A stretch of DNA of 64,000 bases from Drosophila miranda. Its lineage: Eukaryota > Arthropoda > Insecta > Diptera > Drosophilidae. The stretch is taken from positions 31,638,913 to 31,702,912 of the forward strand of contig NC_046677.1 of the NCBI RefSeq assembly GCF_003369915.1. The letters run 5' to 3'. The notes below the pieces were generated by a model. It saw nothing but the letters and a program-made list of their open reading frames with translations. It was not told the DNA's origin and ran no database searches. This document shows positions 33,740 through 45,378 of the stretch, piece by piece (the stretch's first letter is position 1; each line of letters opens with the position of its first letter). Position numbers and translations under genes: made by a program.

Positions 33740-34625
33740 AATCATCGCACACTCGCTCATATAAACCGGAAGACCAAAAGGGTGATGCCCCTGGTAAACA
33801 AGCGAATCGGTGACCGCGGGCACGCAAGAGGTATTCCTAGCCACCCGAGGGTGCGACCTGCTAAAAAGAAAGATAGAGTTCAATAAAGTAACAGTATTTT
33901 AATGATATGGAAATCTTCGGAAGGCTATATCCCGGATAAATAGGGCCAGATTGTTGACGGACCAACTCTCCCAGCATCGTGAGGATCCACACTGTTGAGC
34001 GGCATCAAAATCTCGACTATGAAAATGAGGCCGATTTTTGTCAAATTTCATGATGTAACCATCATGATTTTTTGCGAAAATCGTGAAAAAATGGATGTCC
34101 CTTTTTCCGATGGCAGTCGATTGGCAGGACCCTCCCGATCTCGAAAAGACATGCCGTACTCCGATCGGCTGCCGTATAGTAGAGATATAGCGTTCAGAAA
34201 GAACCAGTATTCATATGAAATCTAAATCTTCAAAAGGCTATATCTCTTTATGGGACGATTGTTGAAGGACCAACTCTCCCAGGATCGTGAGGATCCACAC
34301 TGTTGAGCGGCATCAAATCTCTGCCGATTTTTGGCAAATTTCATAATGCATGCATATTTTTATTTCTTTGTTATTTGTGGTCCGACCTTGGAGTGCGACA
34401 GCTTCCTGTGATCGTAAGACAAAAATACTTCATTTGGTCCTTATCATGGGCCAAGGATCAAGGATATTTTCTGCAGTCAAATTGCACTCGATCATATGAA
34501 CCGGAAGACCAGAAGCGTGAAGCCCCTGGTAAACGATGGTATACATATCGCTGACCGCGGGCACGCAAGAGGAATTCCTAGCCACCCGAGGGTGCGACCT
34601 GCTAAAATGAAAGAAAGAGTTTAAT
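33740..34625. repeat. Two nested direct duplications in the right arm
   Basis: First pair: about 33740-33895 and 34485-34625 share ATA(A/T)(A/G)AACCGGAAGACCA..AG, a GACCGCGGGCACGCAAGAGG segment and CCTAGCCACCCGAGGGTGCGACC. Second pair: about 33908-34075 and 34226-34350 share GGCTATATC, GACCAACTCTCCCAG, ATCGTGAGGATCCACACTG and TTGAGCGGCATCAAA. Order is A-B-A'/B' interleaved, pointing to stepwise local duplication. The shared frame RGHARGIPSHPRVRPAK is open in the first pair and basic, but neither copy has a convincing gene model. Confidence 0.75.
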
Positions 34626-34670
34626 AAGGAAAATGAATAAATAATAACTTAATAACTTTACCGGGTGGGG

Positions 34671-34853
34671 CTAGAGGAGGGGATCGCGGAATATCAGTTT
34701 GTGTCCAGAAAGCGTCTCGCCAAATAGAGCTGGAGGGAATACAAGAATAAGAGAAGCAGAACCAAGGAAATATAAATATGGGGGAAACAAGGACAACTTA
34801 CCCGGTCCAAGCCGATGAGGTAAAGCGTCGCGCAGGAGGGAAGAGGAGGGCAC
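34671..34853 (-). pseudogene. Inverted partial copy of the TAF5-like gene start
   Basis: On the minus strand, the sequence reading LYLIG then a GTAAGT donor, about 70 bp of intron, CCCTCCAG/ and SIWRDAFW aligns with the first two exons of the left-arm gene at 29378-29540. The left-arm ATG is ACG here, and after SIWRDAFW homology fades, so this copy cannot make the same protein. An alternative unspliced frame from 34853 (60 codons) is probably fortuitous. Confidence 0.45.
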
Positions 34854-34859
34854 TATGCT

Positions 34860-35510
34860 CCTATGCCCCTAACTCCATAACTCAACCTAGTGTAGAAAGG
34901 GAATTCATAATTAAGTATATATGTACATGTTTTTATTTCTTTAAAATTTAACCCATTAAAGGCCGGTTTTAAACGCCTTGCGAGAAGATCTGAGGTGTAG
35001 GATGAGCTTTAATATACCAATTATTACAACATTTTCTTAACATATTCATTTCATACCCTTAATGGGTTAATTTCAAGCGATGTCCGCAGGCATCGTTGTT
35101 TCTCCAGCCAAGGCTTCGATATTTAAAGGATTCACTGGATTCACGTCTTATGTAACTAATTCGATTATAGGTTCATCACGCACTAAGATGTAAGATTTAC
35201 GCCCATACATTTTAATGGCGAGATTTTTGAACAGACTAAAATGAGCATATAAAAAACAGCGCCGCTACCTAGCTACCTAGTAATTTATTCTAATACACTC
35301 CAAGGAAATGATAAAACTTGAATAATTTTAGCATAGTTCAGGTAAAAGATATCGTGGTGTTTTTTTTTTTAAGTGAAAAAGAAGGATAGGATGGATATAT
35401 AAGGAACACTCACAATTATTTTTCGCGGTTTAGCTCAAAGATTTCGTCTGTTTAAATAGCGGCGGGCTAGGTGGGTTAAGTTCGTTTTCGTAGGTACATC
35501 CCTGAGAGTC
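34860..35510. other. Intergenic flank right of the island, no gene seen
   Basis: AT-rich sequence with no supported ORF. It contains TTAACCCATTAAAGGC (about 34950) and CCCTTAATGGGTTAAT (about 35057), an inverted pair about 100 bp apart. Similar CCTTAATGGGTTAA sequence occurs in the RPF1/Mt2 promoter at 27657. The significance is unknown. Confidence 0.4.
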
Positions 35511-35514
35511 AGAC

Positions 35515-35523
35515 GGTCACACT
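35515..35523 (+). promoter_or_regulatory. CG4502: Motif 1 element, inferred distal promoter of the E2Q-like gene
   Basis: GGTCACACT in the context AGACGGTCACACTTTTTCATG. It lies about 690 bases upstream of a strong GTAAGT donor (36206) in otherwise gene-free sequence. This fits a TATA-less promoter for a long 5'UTR exon of the E2Q-like gene, but the link is inferred, because no transcript evidence is available. Confidence 0.5.
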
Positions 35524-35539
35524 TTTTCATGCTCCAAAA

Positions 35540-36205
35540 CTCATACTTGCTACGCAAAAATAAGTAAAATCACTCTCCTTGGTTTGTTGGACTGTGGAAA
35601 GGTATGGACAACAGGCAAAAAAATCCATGGAAAATTGCAAGACTAGTACCAACCTCACCTCGGCGTGTTTATACATGTGATATCATATGATCATGGTATG
35701 TTATGCAAAAGGGGTGCATTTTACCCTGCATGCGTGGTATTTTCTGGGCTATTTTGCCTGTTCTCCATACCCTATTTTTCCGCTTTTTTTGAAAACCCAC
35801 TGATTTATTTCAACCGCCGCCGCCGCCGCCGAATCCAAAAAAAAAGCTCCGCGCATGCTACTGTCAAGAAACGGAAAACGAGAAACTTGCAAACAAAAAA
35901 GGGAGAAAAAGTGCGGCTCACAAAAGGAAAACGAGACAACAACAAGAAAGTATTGGACGGCGGGCGGCGCAAACTATTGTGTACCTACGGAGAGGCGTAA
36001 TAATATTATAGAACGCAGTAAACAAACGAAACTTCTGCAACGGGAAGGGGAAAAATTGCATTTGATTGATTTTTGCACAAACGCAAAAGAAGAAAGAGAT
36101 TTGCTGTTATTTGTTTGTACATGACTGTGCACATGTGTGTGTATGTGTGAGAGTTGAACATTGATAGGACGCTGGATCGAAGAAGAAAATCGCATTACGC
36201 TTGTG
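35540..36205 (+). other. CG4502: Candidate 5'UTR exon of the E2Q-like gene
   Basis: The stretch is A-rich and untranslated in character, with (CCG)n at about 35813-35831 and AAACGAGAAA-type runs. It ends at CTTGTG/GTAAGTAACG (donor at 36206). The nearest good plus-strand acceptor in front of a coding exon is CTCCATTTCAG/ at 45170. The exon start and its assignment to this gene are inferred. Confidence 0.35.
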
Positions 36206-37208
36206 GTAAGTAACGGGAGTTCTAATTTCTGTTATCTCTGCTTTTTCGTCTTTCCTTTGCTCTCCTCTATCGCTTTGTTTGGCGCCTGCGATGCGCCCTT
36301 CCCGCTCGCTGTAACGCGCCGCAGCATTCGACAATAATTCGCCAATTTAAAGCTTTTGACCTCTCCCCCCACATTTCCACCACAGCCTCGCTCTCTGACA
36401 AACAGAAATGTGCTGTTATTTGAGATGCTTTCTTGCTGTCTCCCTCTCTCGGTGCCAATCTATGGTTGTTTGTTACCAAGATATATTGAAAACTCAAACT
36501 TGGTTTGATTTCTACAAATTTAAGAGCATTTTAATAAATTATTCTGCCCTCTGCACTCTGGAACACAGATTTGGAGGCATTACGTTTCCATTTTATATAT
36601 GTACATATGTATGCATATGTATATACATATTGCTATTATTTTTTTTTACCGTTTTCTTTGGCTTGTGCCGGAAATATTGGTGCCTAAAGTGTACATTTTA
36701 GTATGTCGTATTCAAGTGTCGGGGAGTGTATGTACCTAGCACAATGCGTGTGCGTGTGTGTTTTGTGGATGCGGCTGTCAATGTATTTGTGTTTGTCCTA
36801 TCCATTGCACATTCTGACATTGACAAGATTTTGAGTGCTTTTTTTAAAAGCAAAATGCAAAATAGATGAGAGCGAAAGGGATGGACTGTCCATCGTTTCA
36901 ATGTCAGCTTTTCATTGAACTTGACTTTTGTGGTTTTTGTTCTGTTTTGTGGCAAGGCCACAGTCATGGCCACACTGAGAATTCCAAGAAAACTGTTTTC
37001 CTCTATGTATATACATACATATGTATAAAGGCAGGCTCCGTTTTTCACTTACTTTTGCGGATTACGTTTTCAGCCGTTTTAAGGTCCTGGCCAATTTTTT
37101 GCGAGCCAAATTTGAGGTTGGGTTAAAATAAAATTATTTATAAAGAAAGAAAAAGTTTAATTACCCTGATATAGGTGTTAAGTTTATGTTAATGCATCAA
37201 TAAGTCAT

Positions 37209-38115
37209 CTATTTTTTATACCCGATACTCAAAATGAGTATTGGGGTATATTAGATTTTTGGTGAAAATGGATGTGTGTAACGTCCAGAAGGAATCGTTT
37301 CCGACCCCATTAAGTACATATATTCTTGATCAGCATCAATAGCCGAGTCGATTGCGTCCTGTCTGTCTGTCTGTCTGTCCGTCAGTCCGTCCGTCCGTCT
37401 GTCTGTCTGTCCGTCCCTATCAGCGCCTATTGCTCAAAAACTATAAGAGCTAGAGCAACGACGTTTTATATCCGGACTTCTGTGATATGTCACTGCTACA
37501 AGTATATTTCAAAACTTTGCCCCGCCCCCTTCCGCCCATGGTTGTTTCATGGTGGGTTTTGCCAATTGCAAAATATGAGTTCAAGGATCTCAGAACCTAT
37601 AAGAGCCAGAGCAACTAAATTTGGTATCCACACTCCTGTGATATCGGACCTTGCCCGTTTTGTCTCAAAATTTTGACACACCCCCTTCCGCCCCCGCAAA
37701 AGACGAAAATCTGAGGCATCCACAAATCTCAGAGACTATTAAGGCTAGAGTATAAAACGTATATCTGAAAATTTCGCCCCACCTCCTTCCGCCCCCACAA
37801 AGGACGAAAATCTGTTGCATCCACAATATTGCAGATTCGGGAAACTAAAAATGCAGAATCATAGAGAATGATCATATCTATCCGGTTGCGGAATCTAGAT
37901 CAGATCGGATAATTTGTATAGCCAAAAGCAACAAATCAATTCGCAGTGGCTACGCAGCGCCCGACGTCACGCTCAGACTGATTTTCTGTCTCTCTCGCAC
38001 GCACTCTTTGTCGTGTCGTTTAATATTAGCGGCGTCTGCCGGAGGAGAGCCATACTGACTAAGTATCGGGTATAAATGTAGAGTTGCGGTGTCCGCAGCA
38101 ACTCACAACGTTCGT
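37209..38115. mobile_element. SGM/DINE-1-like non-autonomous Helitron-type element
   Basis: The element starts TATACCCGATACTCAAAATG and continues with TGTGTAACGTCCAGAAGGAA and ATTCTTGATCAGCATCAATA. It has the diagnostic internal CTGT/CCGT microsatellite (about 37362-37418) and, at the other end, GTATCGGGTATAAATGTAGA and GTCCGCAGCAACTCACAACG. This order is that of the DINE-1/SGM family widespread in Drosophila. No coding capacity; the 116-codon frame across it is low-complexity. It contains direct internal repeats (for example CCGCCCC.(C/A)AAA.GACGAAAATCTG at about 37689 and 37792). Exact borders need alignment. Confidence 0.75.
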
Positions 38116-39404
38116 TTCCTTTTGCAATTAAGCTTCGTTACGTTGTAAAAGAAGCCGTTTACTTTTCATTTCGTCAACGAAAATGTTTTCGGAATCTTTC
38201 GGAATGTGAAAACGGGAGCCCCAATTTATGTGTATTCAAAAGTAAATCGGAAAACTTTTGTGAATGTGAAAAACGGAGCCTGGCTGATAGATATATACAT
38301 ACATATAACAGAGAGATAAGAACAATGTGCAGTTTTCTTATCTTTAGAAGGTTATTTTCAAGACTTACCTATTTTGTAAGTATGTAGTACTTACATTTTT
38401 ATAGCCATAACTCATATCGCATTCGCATGCCTTGTTCAAACATGCCTTGTGGAAACAATGTGCAAGTTATATACACTATCTTTTTTGCATATTATACGCC
38501 CTTCAAAGTATTGCACATTTATACTAATTTAAGGCGTTAAAGAAAGCAGATCGATTAGAATTTTTCGCACCTTTTACTTTTGAAACACAGTCCAACGAAA
38601 CAATTCGTACTCTTGGTGGAGGCATTCATGATAAAGATTTTCTGTGGAAAATGGGTCTAAGCCAATGATTTATTGAGTTTAAAAAATAAAGAAGTGCTTG
38701 TAGGCAGTATAGTAGGTTCCAGTTACAGGGAATTTGAACTAAGAGAAGCTAGAAACAGTGGTTCTTGGGAAAGGTTTACCTTCAGATTATCAGATCTCCT
38801 ATTTCATCTATGTATATTGCTTTAACGAACAGTAGAAGTTTGAGCTTCCAAATAGCGATAAAGCTCCGCTGAAAAATTTCAATTTGCTTTTGGCGCTATG
38901 CTATCTCGCTGCCAGGTCTCGTTTCATTTGCTTTTGTTCTTGTTGTTCATGGATATTTGGTTTTTATTTATTTATTTTATTTGGTTTTTATTGCCTGCAA
39001 ATGCCTGTGACAGTCAAGAATGAAAGGCATCAGCACAGCAAATAGTATTAAGCAGAGAAGGAATGCCAGCATAGGAAGAAAGCGGAATAAATCCAAGAAC
39101 AAATGAATGAAGCTCCAGCAACGGCGAATGCTCAAGTTTTATTTACTGCTGACATTTTCACGCCCCCACATACGGTACAGGCACACACACACAAACACAC
39201 ACATGGACCATACACTCAGAAAAGCATGAGAAGTCGAAAGGGCGCAAAGGGCTCTCTCATTGTTTGCCATTCATGAATGAAGGACAGACCCACGTAGGAG
39301 AGGAGCACCAGAGTCTAGATAATATGCCCTCTGTCTGTCTGCACTATCGTTTTTCCTTTCCCGCTGACTTAACACAATGGGACACAGCACTTTGCATCCT
39401 CTTT

Positions 39405-39447
39405 CTTTCCTTCCTTCCTTCCTTCCTTCCATCCTTCCTTTCTTCCT
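39405..39447. repeat. TTCC microsatellite
   Basis: An interrupted run of TTCC units, about ten copies, in non-coding sequence. A poly-proline/serine/leucine reading frame across it is an artefact. Confidence 0.85.
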
Positions 39448-42400
39448 CTATTCCTTGGACATGTTGTGCATTTAAATCGCGCTTGATCAGTGGAGCTTAC
39501 TATATCCTTTTCTCTATAGGCAGTACTCGTGTGTGTTTGTGCCTTTATGGCACAGTAGGCATTTTATTTTTACGGCTGGATTAATTTATAGATTTAACCC
39601 ATGTACGATACATAAATTGATTATGCATAGCCATGAAAGTCAGTCCCGGGCCCATGAATTCCCTGGTGTGGTGGCGCTCTCTCTATAAATAGCAGACCAA
39701 AGGGTCGCCAGCAATTAGAGGAAGAGAGAGGGAGAGAGTTTGGGTTCAGGTCATGGTATTGCTGGAATTTATGCATTTTACATGAGTGGGAGAGAGTGGG
39801 TGTGCTGTGTGTGTGGCAGGTGATAAACAATTTCAGTCAGCATAAACAATATGGCATGTGGCGATACGAGTGCTGAAGTCTGTCTGTTCGTCCCTGTCTG
39901 GCTCAGGCCCCATTGACGTCAGCATTGTTAATCTTTCAGAGGAGGTGTGAAAAATATCCAGCTTGCTTATACAGAAAGGTTAAGCCAATCCTTGGAGAAA
40001 TGGAACGACACAAAGAAGGAGGAATCATAATGCGACGACCGCATTAAATGGATCTTTTCTACACCATTAAATATATATTAAATGCTATAGCATACTTTCA
40101 AGTGGTTAATGAGAGTAGAGAGAAATTTAATCACATGCTTGGACCGCAAGTAAGAGCTTATCGCGTCGTGTGCATGTCATATCCAACGTGCTTAACATTG
40201 ACAACCGACCAGAGCGAAATTGACGCGTTCAACAGACACACACACCAGAGAGAGAGCGAGAGAGGGAAGAGAGACCCAGGACAACGGTTACACAGCCACA
40301 ATCGAACCACTAACGTCATCAACTGAAGCGCTAAAATGACGCTCCATGTCAAAGTCCACTTCTCGCCCATGGAATTTTTTGTTATTTTTGTTGCCTGTTG
40401 AAAGCAATTTTGTAAATGGCTTCCGTTTGAACAAGACACGCGCCAGCCAGCACTGGAAGAAGCAGAAGAGGATCTGAAGCACTAGGACTAGGACGCAGGC
40501 TTTGCATCCAAATACCCCTTATTTGTTTAGGGGTGTCGGGCATGCTTTATGCACAGCTGTTGAAGCATGGACGACTTGTCGCCTGAGATAATAACAATAG
40601 AAATAGACATCACGCGAGGTATCGTTTCCAGGATGTGTGTTTATACACATGTTGCTACAAATTAAAATAAAAACATTGCCAGAGTATGGAAGCTTATGTC
40701 AGTAGAGGGTATCTAGCAGTCGTAATCCCCTACTCCACAATGCTGGTTCACTTTTCTCCTATTCCTCTGCTATCCTTTTACCACTCTCCTCTCCAAACTC
40801 ATATATTCCCATTTCCTAGACTCTTTCTACGTGCCTGGCAATGCCTGAGAGAGTCTTAATAAATACATAAGCAAATGGCAAACGAGTGCGAGTGCGAAAG
40901 GAGTACGAGTACGTATGCATGTGTGTTTCTTTTCTGTTGGCTTTGCTCGGTTGTCCCTCCGTTGTGGCGCCACTCACTTCAAAAAGATAAGCTCTGAGAA
41001 AACAGAGACATATCAAGGTCAAAGGAGAAAGAGGGAAAGACACATCTATTGTTCGTTTCTTTACCCTGGCGGCTATAATGGGGTTAAGGCATCAATCAGT
41101 CACAGTCCGTTAGTCAGTTTAGTTTATCTGGAATTCCACCGAATAAGTCAATGAACCAGAGAGACCGCAGACTCATCCAGACACGACACACGACGACACG
41201 GCATCTCATCTGTACACTCTCTGGTGGGAGGGGGAGTAACAAAATGATTCGATTGGGTTGGCGTGCCCAGCCAGGAAATAAAGGAAACGCCTGGCATGGC
41301 CTGGCCTTGATTAACACTGAATGCATATTTAAAAGCTCTCCAAAGAGGGGCAAACAGAATGCAATCCGTGCTTGATTCAATTTGCATGCGCCCGAGAGTC
41401 CGAGTGGCGGCTGTCAGGCATTCAGGCGCAATTGTTTATAAATAAATTAACAGAGAGCTGTAACAAGCGATGACTGACCCTCACTCACTCGGACGACGAC
41501 GATGGGCAGGAGCGCAATTAGAACAATGCTGGCCAGGGGCAGAGGCAGCAGCAACCAGCCCCTCGTCTCAACAAGTGCATAAGGTGGGAGAAATAACATG
41601 GAAGGGAAGCGTAGTCGCAGCCATTGATACCCTTTAAGAAAAAAAGTCTTATGGATAGGAGGATATACGAAGATGCCATTTTCGAATGCACACCATGCCG
41701 TCTGCCTTGCAAATATCTCCTAAAAATCAGCAGTCTCTCAGCAAAGGGTATCAGAAAATGGAGGTGCGTGAGTGTGAGTGGGAGAAGTTGGGTTTGGATG
41801 ACCGGCGCGTGGCAGCGGCTGAATGCCATGACAACGAAAGTGAGAAGGAGAGTGTGAGAGTGTGAGAGCAGCACAACGCAATAACCGACAGAACAAAGAA
41901 CTGTTGCTGGGGGGACCATTAGTCAGCATCCTACGTACCCCACCCCTCTTTTCACCCGCTTGACAAATACTTCCGCATTTCTGCTGCAGCACCCCAGAAC
42001 CAGCACCAGTACCACTGTTGATTAATGAGCAAAGCTCTCACTGTTGAATAATTCCCGCATATCATTTGAGGAGAATGCAATTAAAAATTCACTCACCAGT
42101 GACGAAAATCAATTAATCGCATAAGAAACGAGAGTTTACAAAATTGTATTTTACAAAAACTGGCACAGTTTTAGTTCTACTTCTTTTTTTCCTCTCGTGT
42201 TTGCACATGATATACCGTATTCGTATTGTTTTTCGTTTTTACTGTCGTGTTTACATTGGGAAATTTGCATGGGGTGAACGAGGGGAAAAAGAAATTTGCA
42301 TGCCATGGAGAAACAACAATAAACACGTCTTAAATCGTTTAAACATGAACGGACATGCACACAAGCAGATGTCGGTCTTGCGGTATATCGTCTCTCTCGG

Positions 42401-43399
42401 TCTCTCGGATATGGACATATGTATATATTTAATTATGAATTGTGTGTATAATGTAATGCATTAACCGATGCAGCTCTTTTTAATTGTGAAATGAATTGTT
42501 TACCTCTGTGAAATTTCCCACGCTTCTTACGGGCAGCGAGGCAAAGCAAACCAAATGAGTTTAAACTATTGAAGTGATTTAATTTTAGTTGAAGAAGTTT
42601 CCATCCGTAATTATTGGTCTTATTATTTTCTTATGAACATGATCCCTTACTTTTGATATTACAAACAATGTTATGTTTTGGGATTGAGTGAAATAAGAAG
42701 GAGAAGGTTTCATTACAATATGTTATTGCAACTTAGAGCTGATAAAGTTATTATAACTTGATTGGTCACCACCAGGCACAAGGCAGTGCTGTTTAACGAT
42801 AAAAAGTGCTCACCAAATGGTGTTAAGTTAGCAATGGACAGGAAATATTTTACACTTAACGCGAGACAAGATAAAGCATCGACTTGAAGTGGAAGACCAT
42901 TCCGAGTATGGATTGTGCAGTGCGAAATTCAATTAAAAACTCATTTAGCCCACGCCCCCTAAAAGCAGTTAAGATAGCCGCTCCCCGCCACCTGACTTAA
43001 CGACACGCTGGAGTCGAGAGCGCTTGGGGCAGAGCCAGAGGCCCGCCAGCAGCTATCTCTATATTTGGATCTGCAAATAACATTGATTCAACGCTGGCGT
43101 ACCGAAGGCAAGGCTATTATTAAATACGTATGTATCTGTATTTGTATCTGTGTCCGGGGTAGGTCAGTGCGGGAATCGTGGGGACTCTATCGATTTTACT
43201 GGCGCCAGATAAGATATATTCTCAAATTTGGTGTGTGTGTTTGTACTGTAATTTGCAACCCTCGCAGTCAATTTGTCGCCCAATCTATATAAATACTCGT
43301 ATTTCAAGGGCTTGTCAACAGCTCCTCCTCGGTGGGTGGATGGGGAAATATGTCAACCATTCTTGACATTTATTTTATTCAATTGGAGACCAGACTACT

Positions 43400-43440
43400 T
43401 TTTTCTCTCTCTCTCTCTCCCTCTCTCTCTCTCTCTATCT
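43400..43440. repeat. CT-dinucleotide microsatellite
   Basis: A run of CT repeats with one CCC interruption in the inferred large intron. The minus strand reads as GAGA, so GAF binding is possible. Confidence 0.85.
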
Positions 43441-45378
43441 CTTTGTCTGATTTTCTGCTGTAACTTGTTTTGGTCTGGCTCTGGCTCTGATTCTGCCTGT
43501 GGCGCCTTTTGTTTCGGACCAGTGCCACAGCACTGTGGCAGTCCAGTTTTCCCTCGAGCTGAAAGCAAAAGTGCAAAAAGTTTGTCTTAAAATACTTTTA
43601 GTTGCACGGAAATGGACCATAACTAAGCGAAAGAGAGAACAAGAAATGGGAGAGCAGCACGAGTTCGAACTTTAATGAACTCTTAATGAGGTTGGTAGAG
43701 GGGGTCAAAAGAACACATCTGCCAGGGTCAATTAATCAATCAATCATTCATAATTTGTGTAGCCTAACAAGCTCGCAAAGAGGGAACTACTATTACGATG
43801 TGATATGAATAAAAGATGAGGAAATAATCACTGTCTAAAAATCTGTACCTTATAGGGAATAGGGAATCCTGTGATTGAGAATACAAATTGTGCAGAAAAC
43901 AATCCAAAATCAGAGTCAAATATCGTGTAAATAGGATAAATAATAAGGTAAGACATGCAAAAACTACTTTTAAAATAAGTATAGCTACAAAATCATATAA
44001 TTGTTGCCCATCTTTGGCAACCAACTCCTTTCCCTTGGTCTCTCTGTATCTGATATTTTTGGGTCTAAACTTGGCTCACTATTATCTGCTATCTTTTATA
44101 ACAACAATAATAATAATAATAGTCCCTCAGTCATACCCGCTGTAATGCGGTTGGCCTTAGTCCAACCCAAAGACTCGACCCCAACCAATCACAGTGCGGG
44201 GGGACCAGAGCTAATTATGCGCAAGACAAACAATTTGGCGGAGACCATGGTCAACACCTCGAAACACCTCTAAAGAGGCGTGGGTGTGGGTGTCCTCTTG
44301 GTCTTCATTTCTGTATCTCTGGCACACAGAAGAGCCAGAGCGCTCTAGCAGCAGCAGCAGCAGAAGCAGCGCCCCTCCAGAGGCAGAGGCTGTGTAAACT
44401 TTGGCCATAAAACGGTTCTGTATGTGTGCCGCCTCGAGTGTTTTGGCTCTTGCCGCATCACAGCTCCTCCTCATCCTCATGCTCATCCGGAGACGCCTAC
44501 GCCTCTTTCAATTTCTCCTCCTGGCTGCCTGGCAGCTGCTGGCTGCGACGTAATAAGTTTTTTTATGTCGTCCCTCTACCAGAATTTCTTTACGAGTTGT
44601 TTTTTGTTGTCGCTGAAGTGTGGTATTTAACATATTTTGCTGCTGCTGCTCTAGACATCCTAAAGTATCTGGTGGCTGTGCTGTCTTTTTGGTAGGGAAA
44701 ATGCGTATGTTTCAAGGTCACAAATGCGGCTCTAGGCGAGGGAGGGAGACCACTATGAAACATATGAAAATAGCTTCGAAGGAATCAAAATCCAAGTAGA
44801 TGGCACCCTTGACAAAATAAAATATGCTAATTTTTGTTTACCATTGGGTAAATCTATGGAGATTTGTTCTAAATAAAGTTGAAAACAGATACATAAGTTC
44901 TACTTAGAATAATGTTGACTTTTCATCTAAAAGTGGGACAGCATCTAGTAGAAGTTAAGTCATGGAAGATCATTGCACATTTTGCTATCTATGTATACTA
45001 ATAAATAGGAATTTTTTATGCCGTTCTCCAACGTTTTTCCGTATGTGTCCCATGGTTCTAGCCGGAGGAAAATGTTAGGAATCTATATATACTTTTTATA
45101 TAATTTCTGATATTCTTGACTTGTTTTACAATAATTTCTCATGGTCTCTTCACTTTACTCTCCATTTCAGCATTCACTCAACGCCAAGCCACCCACAAAC
45201 CATAATCATTGCACACACCACAAAGACAAATGTTTGAAAAAGACTGAAAAACGACACACACACACTCTCGCACAATATTTCTGGAATATTTAGCTGGAAA
45301 TCCAAGCCACCGCTGAACAAGAACCAAAACCACGCACTTAAACAGAAACAGAGACCAAAAATAGCAAAAATCATTGCT

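Larger units (their letters stand above)
29361..34845. repeat. Large imperfect inverted duplication (palindromic island)
   Basis: The left part (29361 to about 32143) is repeated in inverted orientation in the right part (about 32225 to 34845). Anchors on the two sides pair as mirror images. CTTTACCTCA at 29381-29390 pairs with 34816-34825. The ATGAGCGAGGCG start at 31134 pairs with 33284. The tandem-repeat blocks pair about a centre near 32184. Near the centre the arms are almost identical, including a 70-codon frame that is the same in both. Outward they diverge with insertions and deletions: the protamine-like segment of the left arm (about 29.6-30.5 kb) has no right-arm match, and the right arm has its own extra direct repeats. 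An ~81-bp loop (32144-32224) separates the inner arms. Confidence 0.9.
36206..45170 (+). other. CG4502: Inferred ~9-kb first intron, gene-free
   Basis: From the GTAAGT donor to the TTTCAG acceptor there is no supported gene on either strand. The content is AT-rich sequence, one SGM/DINE-1-like element (37209-38115) and microsatellites: a CA run at about 39180-39206, TTCC at about 39405-39447, and a CT run at about 43400-43440. Long first introns of developmentally regulated Drosophila genes often hold enhancers, but none is identified here. Confidence 0.4.

Noticed and set aside
34671-34853. 60-codon unspliced secreted-like peptide on the minus strand
   Set aside because: It reads through a conserved donor/intron/acceptor shared with the left arm, so the frame across the intron is probably accidental.
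37326-37676. 116-codon frame with CLSVCLSVRQSVRPSVCL
   Set aside because: Translation of the CTGT/CCGT microsatellite of the SGM/DINE-1-like element.
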